From Ctenosaura bakeri (taxonomy: Eukaryota; Chordata; Lepidosauria; Squamata; Iguanidae): a DNA stretch of 64,000 bases. Of this stretch, positions 1 through 11,519 are shown in pieces. The notes below the pieces were generated by a model, which saw only the letters and a list, made by a program, of their open reading frames with translations, was not told the origin of the DNA and did no database searches. How positions within the stretch are numbered: the stretch's first letter is position 1; each line of letters begins with the position of its first letter. The position numbers and the translations under genes are program-made. The stretch is from assembly GCA_948474755.1 (NCBI GenBank), contig CAOLHI010000424.1, positions 496,001 through 560,000 on the forward strand, in the 5' to 3' direction.

Positions 1-216
1 TTGAATGGCCCTAATATAGATATGAAGGATTTTCTTACTGCCAAACACAACACACTTTGCTTTTTATTAGGAATATGTTCCATTTGGAGATTCTTCTTTC
101 CACTCTTACCAAGAGAACATGTATGTTCAGATCTATAATTACATTTATTTTCCCCTTAGGGAAAATAGGGTGGGGGAGAAAGCAGCAATTATCAACTTTT
201 TAAAAACTGGTCTTAC

Positions 217-361
217 CTCCTGCAACAGATGGTGGCTTCTCTTTTGGTTCAGTAAGATCCATGTGTGAATGAACTTTCTCTTCCAGCTCTGTGGGCCTTT
301 TGGCAATGGGAGGAGAAGTGACAGGTGGAGGCACTGGGAGACTTGAGACCACTGGAGTCAC
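217..361 (-). CDS. COL18A1: COL18A1 proline-rich non-collagenous linker exon
   Basis: This 145-base exon encodes 48 codons plus one base. It reads VTPVVSSLPVPPPVTSPPIA, then KRPTELEEKVHSHMDLTEPK and EKPPSVAG. The segment LPVPPPVTSPPIA matches human LPAPPPVTTPPLA, which precedes the first Gly-X-Y block of collagen XVIII. The acceptor is CTTTTCTCAG and the donor is GGAG|GTAAGA. It ends in phase 1, so the next exon, to the left of the window, should begin by completing a Gly codon. This is the most 3' coding segment visible; the triple-helical and endostatin exons are outside the window. Confidence 0.92.
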
Positions 362-3259
362 CTGAGAAAAGCAACAGCACTGGAGTAAGCTTTCATGTGC
401 ACTGCAGTAGATAACCTAAGGCCATGTCTGCCATTATCAGTTTGCATCCTGGCTAACTTCAGCCCCCAAGTGGGAAATCTTCTCCCCTCTCCTCAGGGCC
501 GCGAGAGCAGATAGCAAGTTTAGAGGAGTGAGAGCTACATTACAGATGACAACTGGCCAAAAACGGAGAAGCCTGTGCCACCCAATCTCATACATACATA
601 AGCACGCACTCCAGATTGTATGTGCCTGTGCAAGCATGGATATTTGAATGTGTACACCATACACCTCTCAGCACAAACATCCCCCTCACTGATTAGCAGT
701 GAGAACAGCTAAGCAAAGCACCAATCAGTAAGGTACTTGGCTGTTTCCTATGGGGACCAGCTGGATAGCAGGTATTGGGGAGGGTGAAAGCCAAACGCCA
801 CAAGGAAGTGGCAGCCCCACGGAACCTTATGAGAACTAACATAAGGCCTGTTCTTTCCAGTGGGACTGGGCCTTATGAATTCAGTCTAGATCTACCCCTT
901 CACTCAAACAATAGGGAACTCTTTCACTGTTCATTCTATTGTATTATCTCCTAAATAGGTTCTTCCTCATCACAAAACAAAACTACTGCAGCTTAAGAGA
1001 TCTTTTGATATTTGCAATTACACCATCGATGGTTTGATACTGGAAAAGTTAAGATTTTTTAAAAAAATAGAAGCTTGACTTTTAGGGAAAGAGAGAGCGA
1101 GCGCAACAGATTTCAGACAATTTTTAAATCCATGAACATCAGAGTAGAAGTTCAAAATCAGAGGTTAATGGGGTGTTTGTTTGTTTTAAACATCAATTTT
1201 GGTCAGAGAAATAACCTTGAGTTTTTCTAGTGGTTTCAAGGACATATTTGTTTGGATGGAATGGGAAAATAGTTTCAAAGTTACTAGTTTATCCACAGTT
1301 TTCACATAAACAGAAGATTATACCCCATCTTCTGAACTTTTTCTTATTTTTGTCTTCTCCTTCATGAACTGCGGTCTACATACTTTCTACAACCAGGAAG
1401 TGAGATCTTCTTTTTGGTTAACTATAACACTACAGGCTTTTATTTTTAACATTTATTTTATTCCTATTTCCTCCTGCTTCCAGAACCAACAATACACTTT
1501 GACACTTGAGCAACAAATTCTTCATCTTCAATGCTGAGTACAGCTACAAATTATTGGAATGAAATTGGTAGAGCAGTCCTATGGAAGTTGTGGGGAGGGG
1601 TTACAGTTACCTTTCTGATTTCATTAGCCAACTCATTCACCAGAGGACATTTGGCCCCCAAATTCAAACATTAACACAACAGCCAAAGACAAACCCTAAT
1701 TGCCTTAACAGGAATCCAGTCATATTTTGCTACAAACACTGGATGAACAGGGAAGGAGAGTCCATACCACAGGAAAGGCTACTTGCTAAGATCTGCCAAG
1801 GCAGCACTGGCTGAGGCAAAACATATGTTGGTCATCCTTTTAAAAAAAAATCTTTCAATTCCTTTCAGTAGAGAGAAAACAACTATGTCCACTCCAGTGG
1901 TTGCATTGTTTTTCTCCCTTACCAGGGAAAAGGATCCCACAAATCCAAAGACCACCCCCATACACCCACAGTACACCCCCTTTTCACTGTCTACTCCTGT
2001 TAGATCAGCAATCTTGGAGAAGTGGCAGTGGCTGGTCTTCCCACTGTTGCAGCAAGGAGGCCTCCAGAGGTGGACTTCTCTCTCCACTGATAAAGAAGTG
2101 GGCTCCCAACATGCCACATCCTCCTATTCACTTCCTCTGAGAGGTTATGACTCCTCCACATTACCTATATGTATATATAAACATCACACATATCCAAAAC
2201 AGCAGTTTTATGCAGAAAAATGTAATGAAAGTTTATGCCAGATACAGTGCAAACATTTGAAGTTTTCCAGAAATTTCTAGGCTTTTTTAAAATTAAAAAT
2301 CTTTCTCTCTCCCCCATTCCTGGCTTCCAGGTTTTGGAGAAATGTTACATCTCTGAATAGAACACAATGTGGAACAATTGCACCTTTGGCCACTTGGTGG
2401 CATGTGTGTTTCACATTCAAATGTATGAGAAAAAAAGAATCTGATTTTCTTTAATCAAGTCTCTAATCAAGCTAATCCAGAATGAGACTTTTAATAATTT
2501 GTGTCCTGGGGGCATTTTCTTCTATGAATTTGTTTCCCACATTGTGTCATTATTCTTTCCCTGTTTCACAGAACATGTGAAGACTACTGTTTGTCAATGT
2601 GGCTTGATATTTCTAAAGAGTATCCAGCTAATTTCAGAGAGGTCCAGGTTCAAATTCCTACTCCAACAGGAAGCTCACTGTGTAAATTTAGGAAAGTTGT
2701 TCTCTCTCAGTGAGTACAAAATCAGAGAGAAACCTGTACACTGCCTTTACATCTTTGGAGATACAGCAGGACAAAAATGTCATTTGTCTCTCCATCTCTC
2801 TCTTTCTCACACACTCACACACACACACCTACCACTTTGGTCTGCTATTCTTCTTTTTATAATATGCATTTAAATTTGCTTCCTTGTTTCCTTCAATGAG
2901 ATTATAGCCTTTAGAGTGCTTGGAACTGGTACAGGGGAACAAATTAGTAAATAATATGAGCAGTAAAACAAACAAAATCACCTTGTGTGTCCATACGCAC
3001 ACACACACACACTTTAACTGCACTGTATTCATTCTACACAGTTTATAATGAAATGTTATTTGGAGTGCAATTATGAATCTTTTCCAAGAGCTACTAAACA
3101 GTTCCAGAATTGTACAGCACTGCTTTTAAGATCACAAATTTGCAAAATCATTGCTCTGAAGACTCCTTGCAAAAGATATTATTGCTTTATGTCATCACTG
3201 CAACTCCTGGGGCCCTCCTTTCACATAAACAAATTTACATATTGCATTACAGTCCATCT

Positions 3260-4385
3260 GTAAAGCATGTACCATAACCCTTAGGGTTCTCTTATGTCCC
3301 TCATGCTATTTAACATGAAACTGGTGGGAGAGGTCATCCAGAATTTTGGGGAACAGTGCCATCAATATGCAGATGACAACCAACTCTATTCCTCCTTTCC
3401 ACCCCAATCCAAGGAGGCCGTCCTGGTCCTCAACCAGTGGCTGTCATCAGTAATGGACTCGATGAGGGCAGACAAATTGAAACTTAGTCCCAACAAGACA
3501 GGGGTGCTTTTGGTTAATTGGAAGGCAGATCATGGGAATAGGAACTCAGCCTGTGTTAGATGGGTTTACACTCCCCCTAAAGACACAAGTTCACAGTTTG
3601 GGTATTCTCCTGGATTCATCTTTGAACTTGGAAGCCCAGGCTTCTGCAGTGGCACACTTAAAGCTTGTGTGCCAACCCATTCTTTGAGGTGCTGGATCTG
3701 GCCGTGGTGGTACCTGTCGCAGTTACATCCTGTTTGGACTACTGTAACACACTCTCCTTGGGGCTGCCTTTGTAGAGTGTTTGGAAACTTCAACTGGTCC
3801 AAAAAACTGAAGCCAGACTATTAACTGAGGCAGATTACAGCGACCATACTATGTCCCTGTTAAAACAGCTCCACTTGTTTCTGGGCACAACTCAGAGCAC
3901 TAGTTGTGATCTATAAAGCCCGATATAGCTTAGGTCAAAGCTGTTTGGCAGGCTATTTCTCCCTGTATGAACCAGTCTAGGCTCTGCAATCATCAGAAGA
4001 AGCCCTTCTTTCAGTCCCACCACCATAGCAAGCATGATTAGCAAGGACACAAAAGAGGACCTTATCAGTGGCTGCCTCTAGACTCTGGAATTCCAGCAGA
4101 CTAAAATCTTTTTATTCAGACAGGCTTTTAAACCAGAATTTTTTTTACAGGATGTATCACTTTAGCAGAACTCTTTTTAAGAGCTTTTTATCTTATTAAA
4201 TTATATTTTATTCTTTTACTGGGTTATGAATTGTTTCAATATTGAAAATAGTTTAATTCTATTTTAACATTAACTTTTTGTGTATTTTAAAATGTACTAT
4301 TCTTTTTAATTTGTGATCGGTTTTGAGTACCAATTTTGGGGGAAAAGTTGGATACAAATAAATATTGTCATCACCACGGTCATCA
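3260..4385 (+). mobile_element. 5'-truncated L2/CR1-clade LINE fragment with 3' end
   Basis: Residues encoded near 3300-3500 read MLFNMKLVGEVIQNFG then CHQYADDNQLYSSFP and MRADKLKLSPNKTGVLLVN. These match the reverse-transcriptase core of L2/CR1-type LINEs, with the YADD catalytic motif kept. After about 3560 the reading frame breaks. The AT-rich 3' part ends with GGATACAAATAAATATT and a short ATCACC-like tail, as in L2-type 3' ends. The element is 5' truncated and inactive. Confidence 0.75.
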
Positions 4386-4414
4386 CCCCCACCCCCACCT
4401 TTATTCTATAACCA

Positions 4415-4633
4415 GGGCCCTTTCACACTATCACACTATTACAGCACTATGATTCCAATTTAACAACCATGACGCCATCCTATGGAATCGTGGGGTTTGC
4501 AGTTCAGGGAGGGTCATGCAGAATTTTCAGCCAGAAAGCTACTTTAATGCCTCATCAGGCTACAAGACCCAGGATTCCACAGGATGCAGTCACTGCCATT
4601 AAAATGGATCACTGCACTAAGGTGAAAAGAGCC
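4415..4633 (+). mobile_element. Diverged GGCC-ended DNA MITE
   Basis: The ends read GGGCCCTTTCACAC and (right) GGTGAAAAGAGCC. The interior holds inverted copies of CCTATGGAATC...GGGGTTTGCAG and CCAGGATTCCACAGG. It shares this interior with copies at 10331, 16232, 41905, 47521, 48851 and 58913. No clear target duplication remains. Confidence 0.6.
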
Positions 4634-6930
4634 AAAATGAGTGCGGGAATAATATTGTCCCAGAACCTTTGGTTCCAGATCTTAAACAGTCTTGGTCCAG
4701 TTTAATAAATGACAGCAAATTAAAAGGCAGGAGTTGCTCATTTCATCAATACATGAAAGAACATTCTGAGGAGGATGGGTTTATGCCCACATCTCTACTG
4801 CCTTTGAGTACTTTCATCTAAAACTGAAAATATCCAGAACCAGCCCAAATACTGGAACTTCCAGGGTCAAGCTTGTAATGTATAAACACAAAAGTTCAAA
4901 AGGTACATGGCTGCACTTTTTTCTAAAAAAGGGAACACGCATTAACTTGTATTAGTAATCTCAAATATTTATGAATCACACACACACCATAAACCAATGC
5001 ATACTGAAAGCAATACATCATTCAAGTAAATGCAATAATGAAATGAGGGAAAAAACTAATCATTCAAGAGCAGGAACAGAAAACTTTGTCCAAACTGGAG
5101 GGAAAAAAAGATTGTCACTAGACGGTCAGTCTTTCATGGCTCTTTGTTTGTTGTTTTAATATCTCTATAATATTGGTCCAGGATTCTATATGCTGAGCAG
5201 AATTCTAGCCAGTTTCAGGCTGTGTAAAAATATACTTTAGAAAAATAAATCTAGAGAAGGCCATCCATGCCTCTCTACAGGGAAGCAGTTGCTTTTGCAA
5301 CTTGATCTTGAACTACTTCTGACTGAGATGGTGACACTTGTCTCGAAGCCAAGCTGAGAGTTCTTGTAATCCCTTGAGAAGAAGCATGAAGGAAAACTTA
5401 ATTTTTTCAAATAAAATGCAGAGCAGCTGGGAAACTAATAGGACTGAAGTCTCATGTATCAACTGGTCTGTGGACATAATAAAATGACTCCATTAATATT
5501 CTCTCTCGCCTCTTTTTCTTCTTCTTTACAAACACCTTCTTGAACAAGGCGGTAACATTGCATTTCAGGGACACTGCAATCCATTTTTGGTAGGGAACAT
5601 GAACAATTATTCTGTACAAGCCTATAAAAGGGACTGTGGCAGATTCAAATATCAAGCTGGAGAATATTGGGGACTACCTCCAAAGCCTGTATTGTCAATG
5701 TGTGGGAAGAAGTTAGACGTCACTGTGGAGGTCTGCAAGCCAGGAGGCAAACAAACTCACACAGAGCTGTGAAACATCTGTCTGATGAACAAACAGAACA
5801 CAGGCTCAACAAATGAAGACATGCAAAGCATTTGGAGAGACCACAGTCTCCAAAGCTAAAGTCAAACATGAACTACAAATTAATGTTGAAGAAAAATAAT
5901 GTGAAAAATTAACTGCACAGCAAGATGAATCCAAGGGAATGGAGTGGGAGACATGTCCCTCTTGGAATAAAAGGCAATGGATTTATGTGTTTCACTATAA
6001 GTTGTGATGAGACAGAGGAGGAGCCAAACTGTTCATTGGAGTGTATTCTCTCTAGTTAAGAAAGAATCAGAAATGCAGTTAAACAAGACAGGGCTTTTTT
6101 TCCATTTGTTGTTGTTGTTGTTGTTGTTTCTGAAATTAGATAAACAACATGTGACCTTCAAAAATATTAAGTTTCTTCCACATCCAAATACTTTGCTTAC
6201 TGAGCATTTGAATCAAGACTTATCAAGATGTCTTTTCAAAGAGAGAACACAGATGTCCAAAAAGAAGAATTCTGTGGGCCTATGAACCACATTTTTAAAC
6301 AGCCAATGAGGTACATCAGAATTGTTCATTTATCCACATACTTTCTCTTAATCTTGCTGCCTTGTACTCCATAATTCAAACTAGGCTACTAGAGCAGCAG
6401 GTACAACCCTTCCTGCCCAATCCACTCTGGAAAGAGGGGGGGTGGGGAACAGAACAAAAGTCAATGTCATTAAACCATGGTCAGTAAGACCATGCTAGCC
6501 AGACACAGAAAGTATTTAAAGAAAAAAAAATCAAGAGTCTGCAATTATGTGACGCACCACTGAAAACAGCCAGTAGCATGCCAAGGATGATGAGACATTG
6601 CCAAAACTCAGCAGCAGCAAATCTCCATTAGCAGGAAATGGAAGAGTCCAGCTTGACCAGCTGCCTCAACACATTACTGCCCTGGATCAACCCCACATCC
6701 TCAGCTCTACTAATGGCTGTGCTTGGACACACTGTTTGGATTAGCACACCAGGGCAAGTTTCCAGGCTGCACTGCACATCTGGTGGAAAGAGGATAATTA
6801 GCAAATCATCTTTGGAGTCTTTGGTAAAGTAGGAAATCTATCTCTAGTAACTAAAATACATACTGCTTCAAACCACGGCTTACACAAAAACAACTGTATG
6901 TATAAATACATTGTATGTGAAATCTATGAG

Positions 6931-7162
6931 AGCCAGAGTGATATAGTGGTTTCAGTAATGGACTGGGACTCTGGTAGACAAGAAATGAAATCCCAACTTG
7001 GCCATGGAATCCCTCTGGGTGACTTTGGATAAGTCATACTCTCTCAGCCTCAGAGAAGGGCAACAGCAAACTCCTTCTGAACAAAGCTCACTGAGAAAAA
7101 CTCAAGACAGGATCACTTTAGGGTTGCCATAAGTCAACCATGACTTCAAGGCACACAACATG
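6931..7162 (+). mobile_element. tRNA-derived SINE with Bov-B-like tail
   Basis: The head AGTGATATAGTGGTTTCAG (A-box-like) is followed by ACTGGGACTCTGGTAGAC and CTTGGCCATGGAATCCCTCTGG. The 3' end GTTGCCATAAGTCAACCATG then CTTCAAGGCACACAACA resembles Bov-B LINE tails, as in Sauria-type SINEs of squamates. The family name is from memory. Confidence 0.65.
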
Positions 7163-7671
7163 TAACCTATATATATCACTCATATGCCAACTGTAATCCC
7201 AACTACTACAATTGTGTTTCAGGTGAGGAGGACTTGTAGCCTGTTCAGAAATTGCCACTAGCAAAATGACATACTCATCTTCTTAGCTGGAGCTGAGTTT
7301 AGCAAAACAGGCTACCAGTTTGTTTTCAAGCAGGATTCAGTATGCAATTTATTATATATAAAACCCTAACAACATGAACCCAACACCTTTTCCTGTATGA
7401 GACTCTCTATCACACACATACAGCCCAGGTATGTCCTTCCCCAAAGACTAGCCTTTCTGGATCCAGAAGTAAATGTTAAAGTCAGAGAACTGCTGGAAAT
7501 GAGAGACGATAGAACACACATGTTCATTACAGAGTCAAAAATAAAACTCAGCAAGATTTTACACATTCAAAGAAGTTGCCAAACGTAACAGGGGTCCATT
7601 ACATAGTGGCAGAACATGGTTCTGCTCTATGCAGAAGTTTCAGAATCTAGAATCACTGGATATTGAAACAG

Positions 7672-7795
7672 GGTGGGGAACCTGTATTCCTCCTTCTGGA
7701 GATAGGCTACAACCCATGGAGCTAGGAAATGCTGGCTGGGTCCTCTAAGAGTTCATCAACATCCAGAAGGCCACAAACTCACCACCTACCCCCTT
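7672..7795. repeat. Palindromic interspersed repeat, degraded
   Basis: It starts CAGGGTGGGGAACCTGTATT and holds CTTCTGGAGATAGGCTACAA and CATCCAGAAGGCCACAAAC. This is a worn copy of the common lizard palindrome with CTCCAGATG and TGTAGTCC arms. The name is unknown. Confidence 0.4.
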
Positions 7796-8509
7796 ATAAA
7801 AGTTCTCAGACAACAAATGGAAAAGCCCTCAGCCTGGGGCCTCAGATAGCTGTTGCCTTTCAGAGTAGATCCAGATCAATTATTCAGTTTGGTCTAAGGC
7901 AGCTCCTTGTATCTTGATGCATCATTGGCTTGAGCTGGCATTCTGTACCAGCTGCTGTTGCCGCAGCTGCTGCTTAACTCTTCAGATTTTTTAGAAAAAC
8001 CCTTTTTGAATCATTCTAATCCCATTCTACCCTCTTTTCCACTTCCACCAACTCCTCCTGCTCCATCCTCCCAATTAATGTGACAAATCTTTCCCTGCTC
8101 TGCCCATAGATGGGAGATGCTAAACTCTCTAGTTAACAGGACCACAGTCCAAAAAATACTGCTGGCACTCTATGAGTGCAAAGTAGCATGAGGAAATCAA
8201 ATCAGGCTTGATCAAAATAAACTAACTCCAGTTGCTGGACATTCTCACAGAGGGCAAAGTAATTTCTTGTTTTAAATAGTCCTTTTGAGAGTGAGGTGGC
8301 TCAAGATCAAGTTATTTGCAAGTTTATGTGCTGACAGTGGGTGGAGATAGGCATCAGGCTGGGCTTGGTAAGCATGTGCTGACCTTGCAGTTTTCAGTCT
8401 ACCATTACCCTGACCTCTTCCAAGTTAGCTCTACATGAGTAACCTTGCTGCTTTACTTGCTGTTCAGAGGACAACCAAATACTCAGAAGGGTGGCCTAAG
8501 CTGCTCAAC

Positions 8510-8571
8510 ACATAAAGATGTTGCAACTTAACAAAACATAACATAAAGATGTTGCAACTTAACAAAACAAT
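8510..8571 (+). repeat. 31-base tandem duplication
   Basis: Two adjacent copies of a 31-base unit begin at 8510 and 8541 (ACATAAAGATGTTGCAACTT and on). They are nearly identical, so the duplication is recent. Confidence 0.85.
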
Positions 8572-8776
8572 GTAGCTTTGAAAGCAGCCAAACCATCCAT
8601 TTGCTACTGCTAGGAAAAAAACAAATTATTATTATTGTAACTACTTACAACAAACCACTTACTTGCTACTTGTAGTAACAAATGAGGGAGAGGAGAAGAA
8701 AGAGCCTACAGACATCAAGGCTAACCATTTTCTATTCTAGAAAGTGTTAACAATAAGAAAATGGTCTTGGACTCAC

Positions 8777-8836
8777 CTTTTCCTTTTCTGATACTCGTGG
8801 CTTTTCTTCAATTCCACTTCCACCATCTCCAGACAT
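8777..8836 (-). CDS. COL18A1: COL18A1 short linker exon (20 codons)
   Basis: This 60-base exon, phase 0 on both sides, encodes MSGDGGSGIEEKPRVSEKEK. It follows the acidic DDSD segment and resembles the human GASGDSGSGLGDARE stretch in content and place, though it is shorter. The acceptor is AAATTCTTTAG after a pyrimidine-rich run and the donor is AAG|GTGAGT. The residues are charged and probably disordered, linking the TSPN domain to the first collagenous block. Support comes from frame continuity with both neighbours and good splice sites; sequence conservation alone is modest. Confidence 0.85.
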
Positions 8837-10159
8837 CTAAAGAATTTTTTAAGAAGGAAAAAAAAAAATAAGAGGGATAAGCAGTCTTCTAGGTCACCAG
8901 ATATGAACAAAGGCTGGCTGGACTCAGTTAATGAATGTATCACCTGATTCTCTGAAGAGTGCAGTTCACTACTCACCAGGAGTGCCAACTTGCAGATCAC
9001 AGCTGTGGGCAGAGTGAGGGCAGGAGCCATGTTACAGGCACCAGGGCCATTTTTTTCCCAGAAGGCCACACAGTTTTTCCAGGCTTTGGTATGGAGCAGG
9101 ACAGCCAGCCAATCAAAGGCAGACTGGTTGGCTGGCAGAGGTGGGGCATGAACCAAGTTCAGGCTTCACTCTGGTCCACTCCTTGTCCAGGTACGTTGCT
9201 TCCCCACCATGCCAATGATTCACTCAGCTGTAATCATCACCTTTATCCATTTTTTTTCAGTGCCAGCATTTTGTACAGATAATCATCTTATTATATTGAC
9301 AGTAACACTTGAGGGGCTGGTTCTAGTTTGGAGGTAGACAGCGCCTGGTATATTTGATAAGGAAGCCTGAGGGTGTAGGCAATGAGAACATATCCAGTTC
9401 ATGGGCAGATGGGTCTGCAACGTTCCCAAGTGTCCACCACACAGTGGTGTCCACCCCTGTGGATTCCCATGTCTTTCATTCCTGTGTGCTACTTAGCATG
9501 CAGGCTGCGGTTAATGGGTTTCCCTTGGCTGGCAGATGGGTCGGTCAATGAATGGGTTGTCACCAGCAAGCAGGCAGATCAACTGATGCCCAGACCTGGA
9601 CCCATGCTCTGGATCAAGCCTATTCAGTATAACCAATAAAAGTATAGCCTTTTCCATTCTGAAAACCCATCTCTTCTCCTTCCATGAAAAAACAACAGAT
9701 CTTTTCCATTAACCTCAATACCCAATTCAGCTCATAAATAAAGGCATTTGTACCCCAGGGTGACTGGATTTATAAACAAGCTTTTAACAGAACAGAGGAG
9801 GAAAGATGAAACTCATTGTTTAGCAAGACCCAGACAATATTAGGAATCAGTGTTTCAAATTAGGAATTATAATGAATGACAGACATATAATATAATCCCA
9901 TGACAAGCCACAAGAAAATAGGCTGTTTGCTTCATATGACAAAGACACTTTACTTACTATACGAATTTGAAGCCTAGATACCTTACTAACAAAAAAGTTG
10001 TACGTTGTGGGTAAATGAGTTCCTTTTAAAGTTTTCTCATCACAAATAAGGTTGATCATCTATACTGAAATATCTTACAATCTATATTCAGAAATCTGGC
10101 TGCTCATCTGCATCTAATTTCTGGGAAAACCCTGCACCAAAACCTAAGCTGTGTTATGG

Positions 10160-10290
10160 GAAAGGTCATTGTTCAGTCTTAGCGTACTTGCTTTAGCATA
10201 CACAAAGTCCAAGGTTTAATCCCCAACTCCTCTAGTTAAAGAATCACAGAGAGGAGGGCTGAGAATGACCTCTGCCAAAGACCCAGGCCA
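10160..10290 (+). mobile_element. Second tRNA-derived SINE family
   Basis: The A-box region TTCAGTCTTAGCGTACTTGC and B-box CAAGGTTTAATCCCC are followed by GAATGACCTCTGCCAAAGACC. This matches the squamate SINE with head GCTCAGTGGTAGAGC and body CCTCTGCCTGAGACCC, by memory. Confidence 0.55.
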
Positions 10291-10330
10291 GCCAGCCAGA
10301 AAACGCATAGAAAATTTTGGGCTATATATG

Positions 10331-10548
10331 GGGTACTTTCACATTACACCTTTATAGCACAATTATTCCAGGCTGACCTTAACTGACATGGCTGAATATG
10401 GAATCCTACAGTTTTGAGGCACTAGATCTTTCTGGCCAAGAATTCTAAGTACTGCTCACTAAACTGCAAATCCCAAGATCCCACAGCACGGTGCCATGGC
10501 AGTTAAAGTGGAATCATAGCAGTGTAATTATGTAGTGTGAAAGGACCC
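10331..10548 (+). mobile_element. Diverged GGCC-ended DNA MITE
   Basis: The left end GGGTACTTTCACATTACAC mirrors the right end GTGTGAAAGGACCC. The interior has GGAATCCTACAG, TTCTGGCCAAGAATTC and CAAATCCCAAGATCCCACAG, as in the copy at 4415. No target duplication is visible. Confidence 0.6.
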
Positions 10549-11435
10549 AGGAGCAAGAATTGTACAGTCCTTCAGGTACTGTTGAAAATCTATTGTCAGC
10601 ATTAATCATTACTGGCAAAGCTGGCTAAGGCTGCTGGGAAATGCAGTCCAACAACATTCAGACACATTTAGACACAATGCTACACCTTGGGAGGGGAACC
10701 TCTGTCCCATGGAATTAATCTGGTCCATGGAAGTGCAAAGGCAAAGGGGGAGCAAACCACCATCAGATTGTACTTGGACAGGTGGCTGGGTGCAATCTTG
10801 GAATCTTGAAGCATCATTCACCTCTTGTCTTCCCTCTCTGGAGAAGACAAGTGGAGAATGATTCTAATTCACCAGGCAAAGTCAGCTCTGCAGACTCTGA
10901 GTAAAAGCTCTGACTGAGTGGTCTCAAACCCAACAAGATCAAGATTTAGTCGGACAGAAATCAGGCTCCCCATCCCAAACTGTTTCCTCAGCAGTGTTTA
11001 TGAAAACAAACATCTGAGTGTGTGTGCTGCCCACTTGTTGGCGCAGCAGCAAGAAGGAACACAGTAGACCCTGTTTTTGTTTTAGATTAAATGCAGCTTA
11101 GCATGTTATTTGAATTCCTAGCTGTGAATCATCTTACCTATGGTTAGTGAAAACAAGACAATTTCATAAATCATGATTTGAACTTGGTTTGTTTCCACTT
11201 ACTAAAGTTAAGATAAACCACAATTTACCTATATGCAAGAAGACACAGCAAACTATGGTTTATTGGAAATGAAAGTGAAAAGTGTCCAAGCTCTTTTTTG
11301 CAGCCACAGCAGATCGGGAGGAGGAAAGTGTGGATACGATAGTTTTACAACACAACAAAGCTAACCCAATACAAGGGACTTTCAGTATGCGTGTGTGTGT
11401 GTGTGTTTAAAGACTGACAAAGGAGAACCACTTAC

Positions 11436-11519
11436 CACATCAGAATCATCTTCATCTTCCTCGCACTGGAGCTCAGCTGCTCGGGGATCTCCTTTCACTT
11501 TCAGTTCTGCGATTACACC
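11436..11519 (-). CDS. COL18A1: COL18A1 exon closing the TSPN domain and starting the acidic linker
   Basis: This short exon of 84 bases (28 codons, phase 0 at both ends) encodes GVIAELKVKGDPRAAELQC followed by EEDEDDSDV. It continues directly from DKYQ of the TSPN exon, as in the human protein (DKFQ then GVIAELKVRRDPQ, then an acidic DDSD run). The cysteine probably completes the TSPN disulphide. Splice sites are TTTCCTAG before and GTG|GTAAGT after. It is too short to stand out as an open frame and was found by reading the splice signals and the conserved GVIAELKV block. Confidence 0.93.

Larger units (their letters stand above)
362..8776 (-). other. COL18A1 intron, repeats and unassigned sequence
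   Basis: This intron runs from the GTGAGT donor at 8776 to the CTTTTCTCAG acceptor at 362. It contains an L2/CR1-type LINE (3260-4385), a diverged GGCC-ended MITE (4415-4633), a tRNA-derived SINE (6931-7162), a palindromic repeat (7672-7795) and a 31-base tandem duplication (8510-8571). The stretches 362-3250 and 4640-6930 hold AC microsatellites and unassigned AT-rich sequence. I see no gene in them. Confidence 0.85.
8837..11435 (-). other. COL18A1 intron
   Basis: The intron is bounded by the GTAAGT donor at 11435 and the TTCTTTAG acceptor at 8837. It includes a tRNA-derived SINE (10160-10290), a diverged MITE (10331-10548), a short palindromic repeat near 10615-10700 and a GT microsatellite at 11387-11405. 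Region 8980-9650 has several short open frames on the plus strand that match no family I recognise. Confidence 0.85.
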
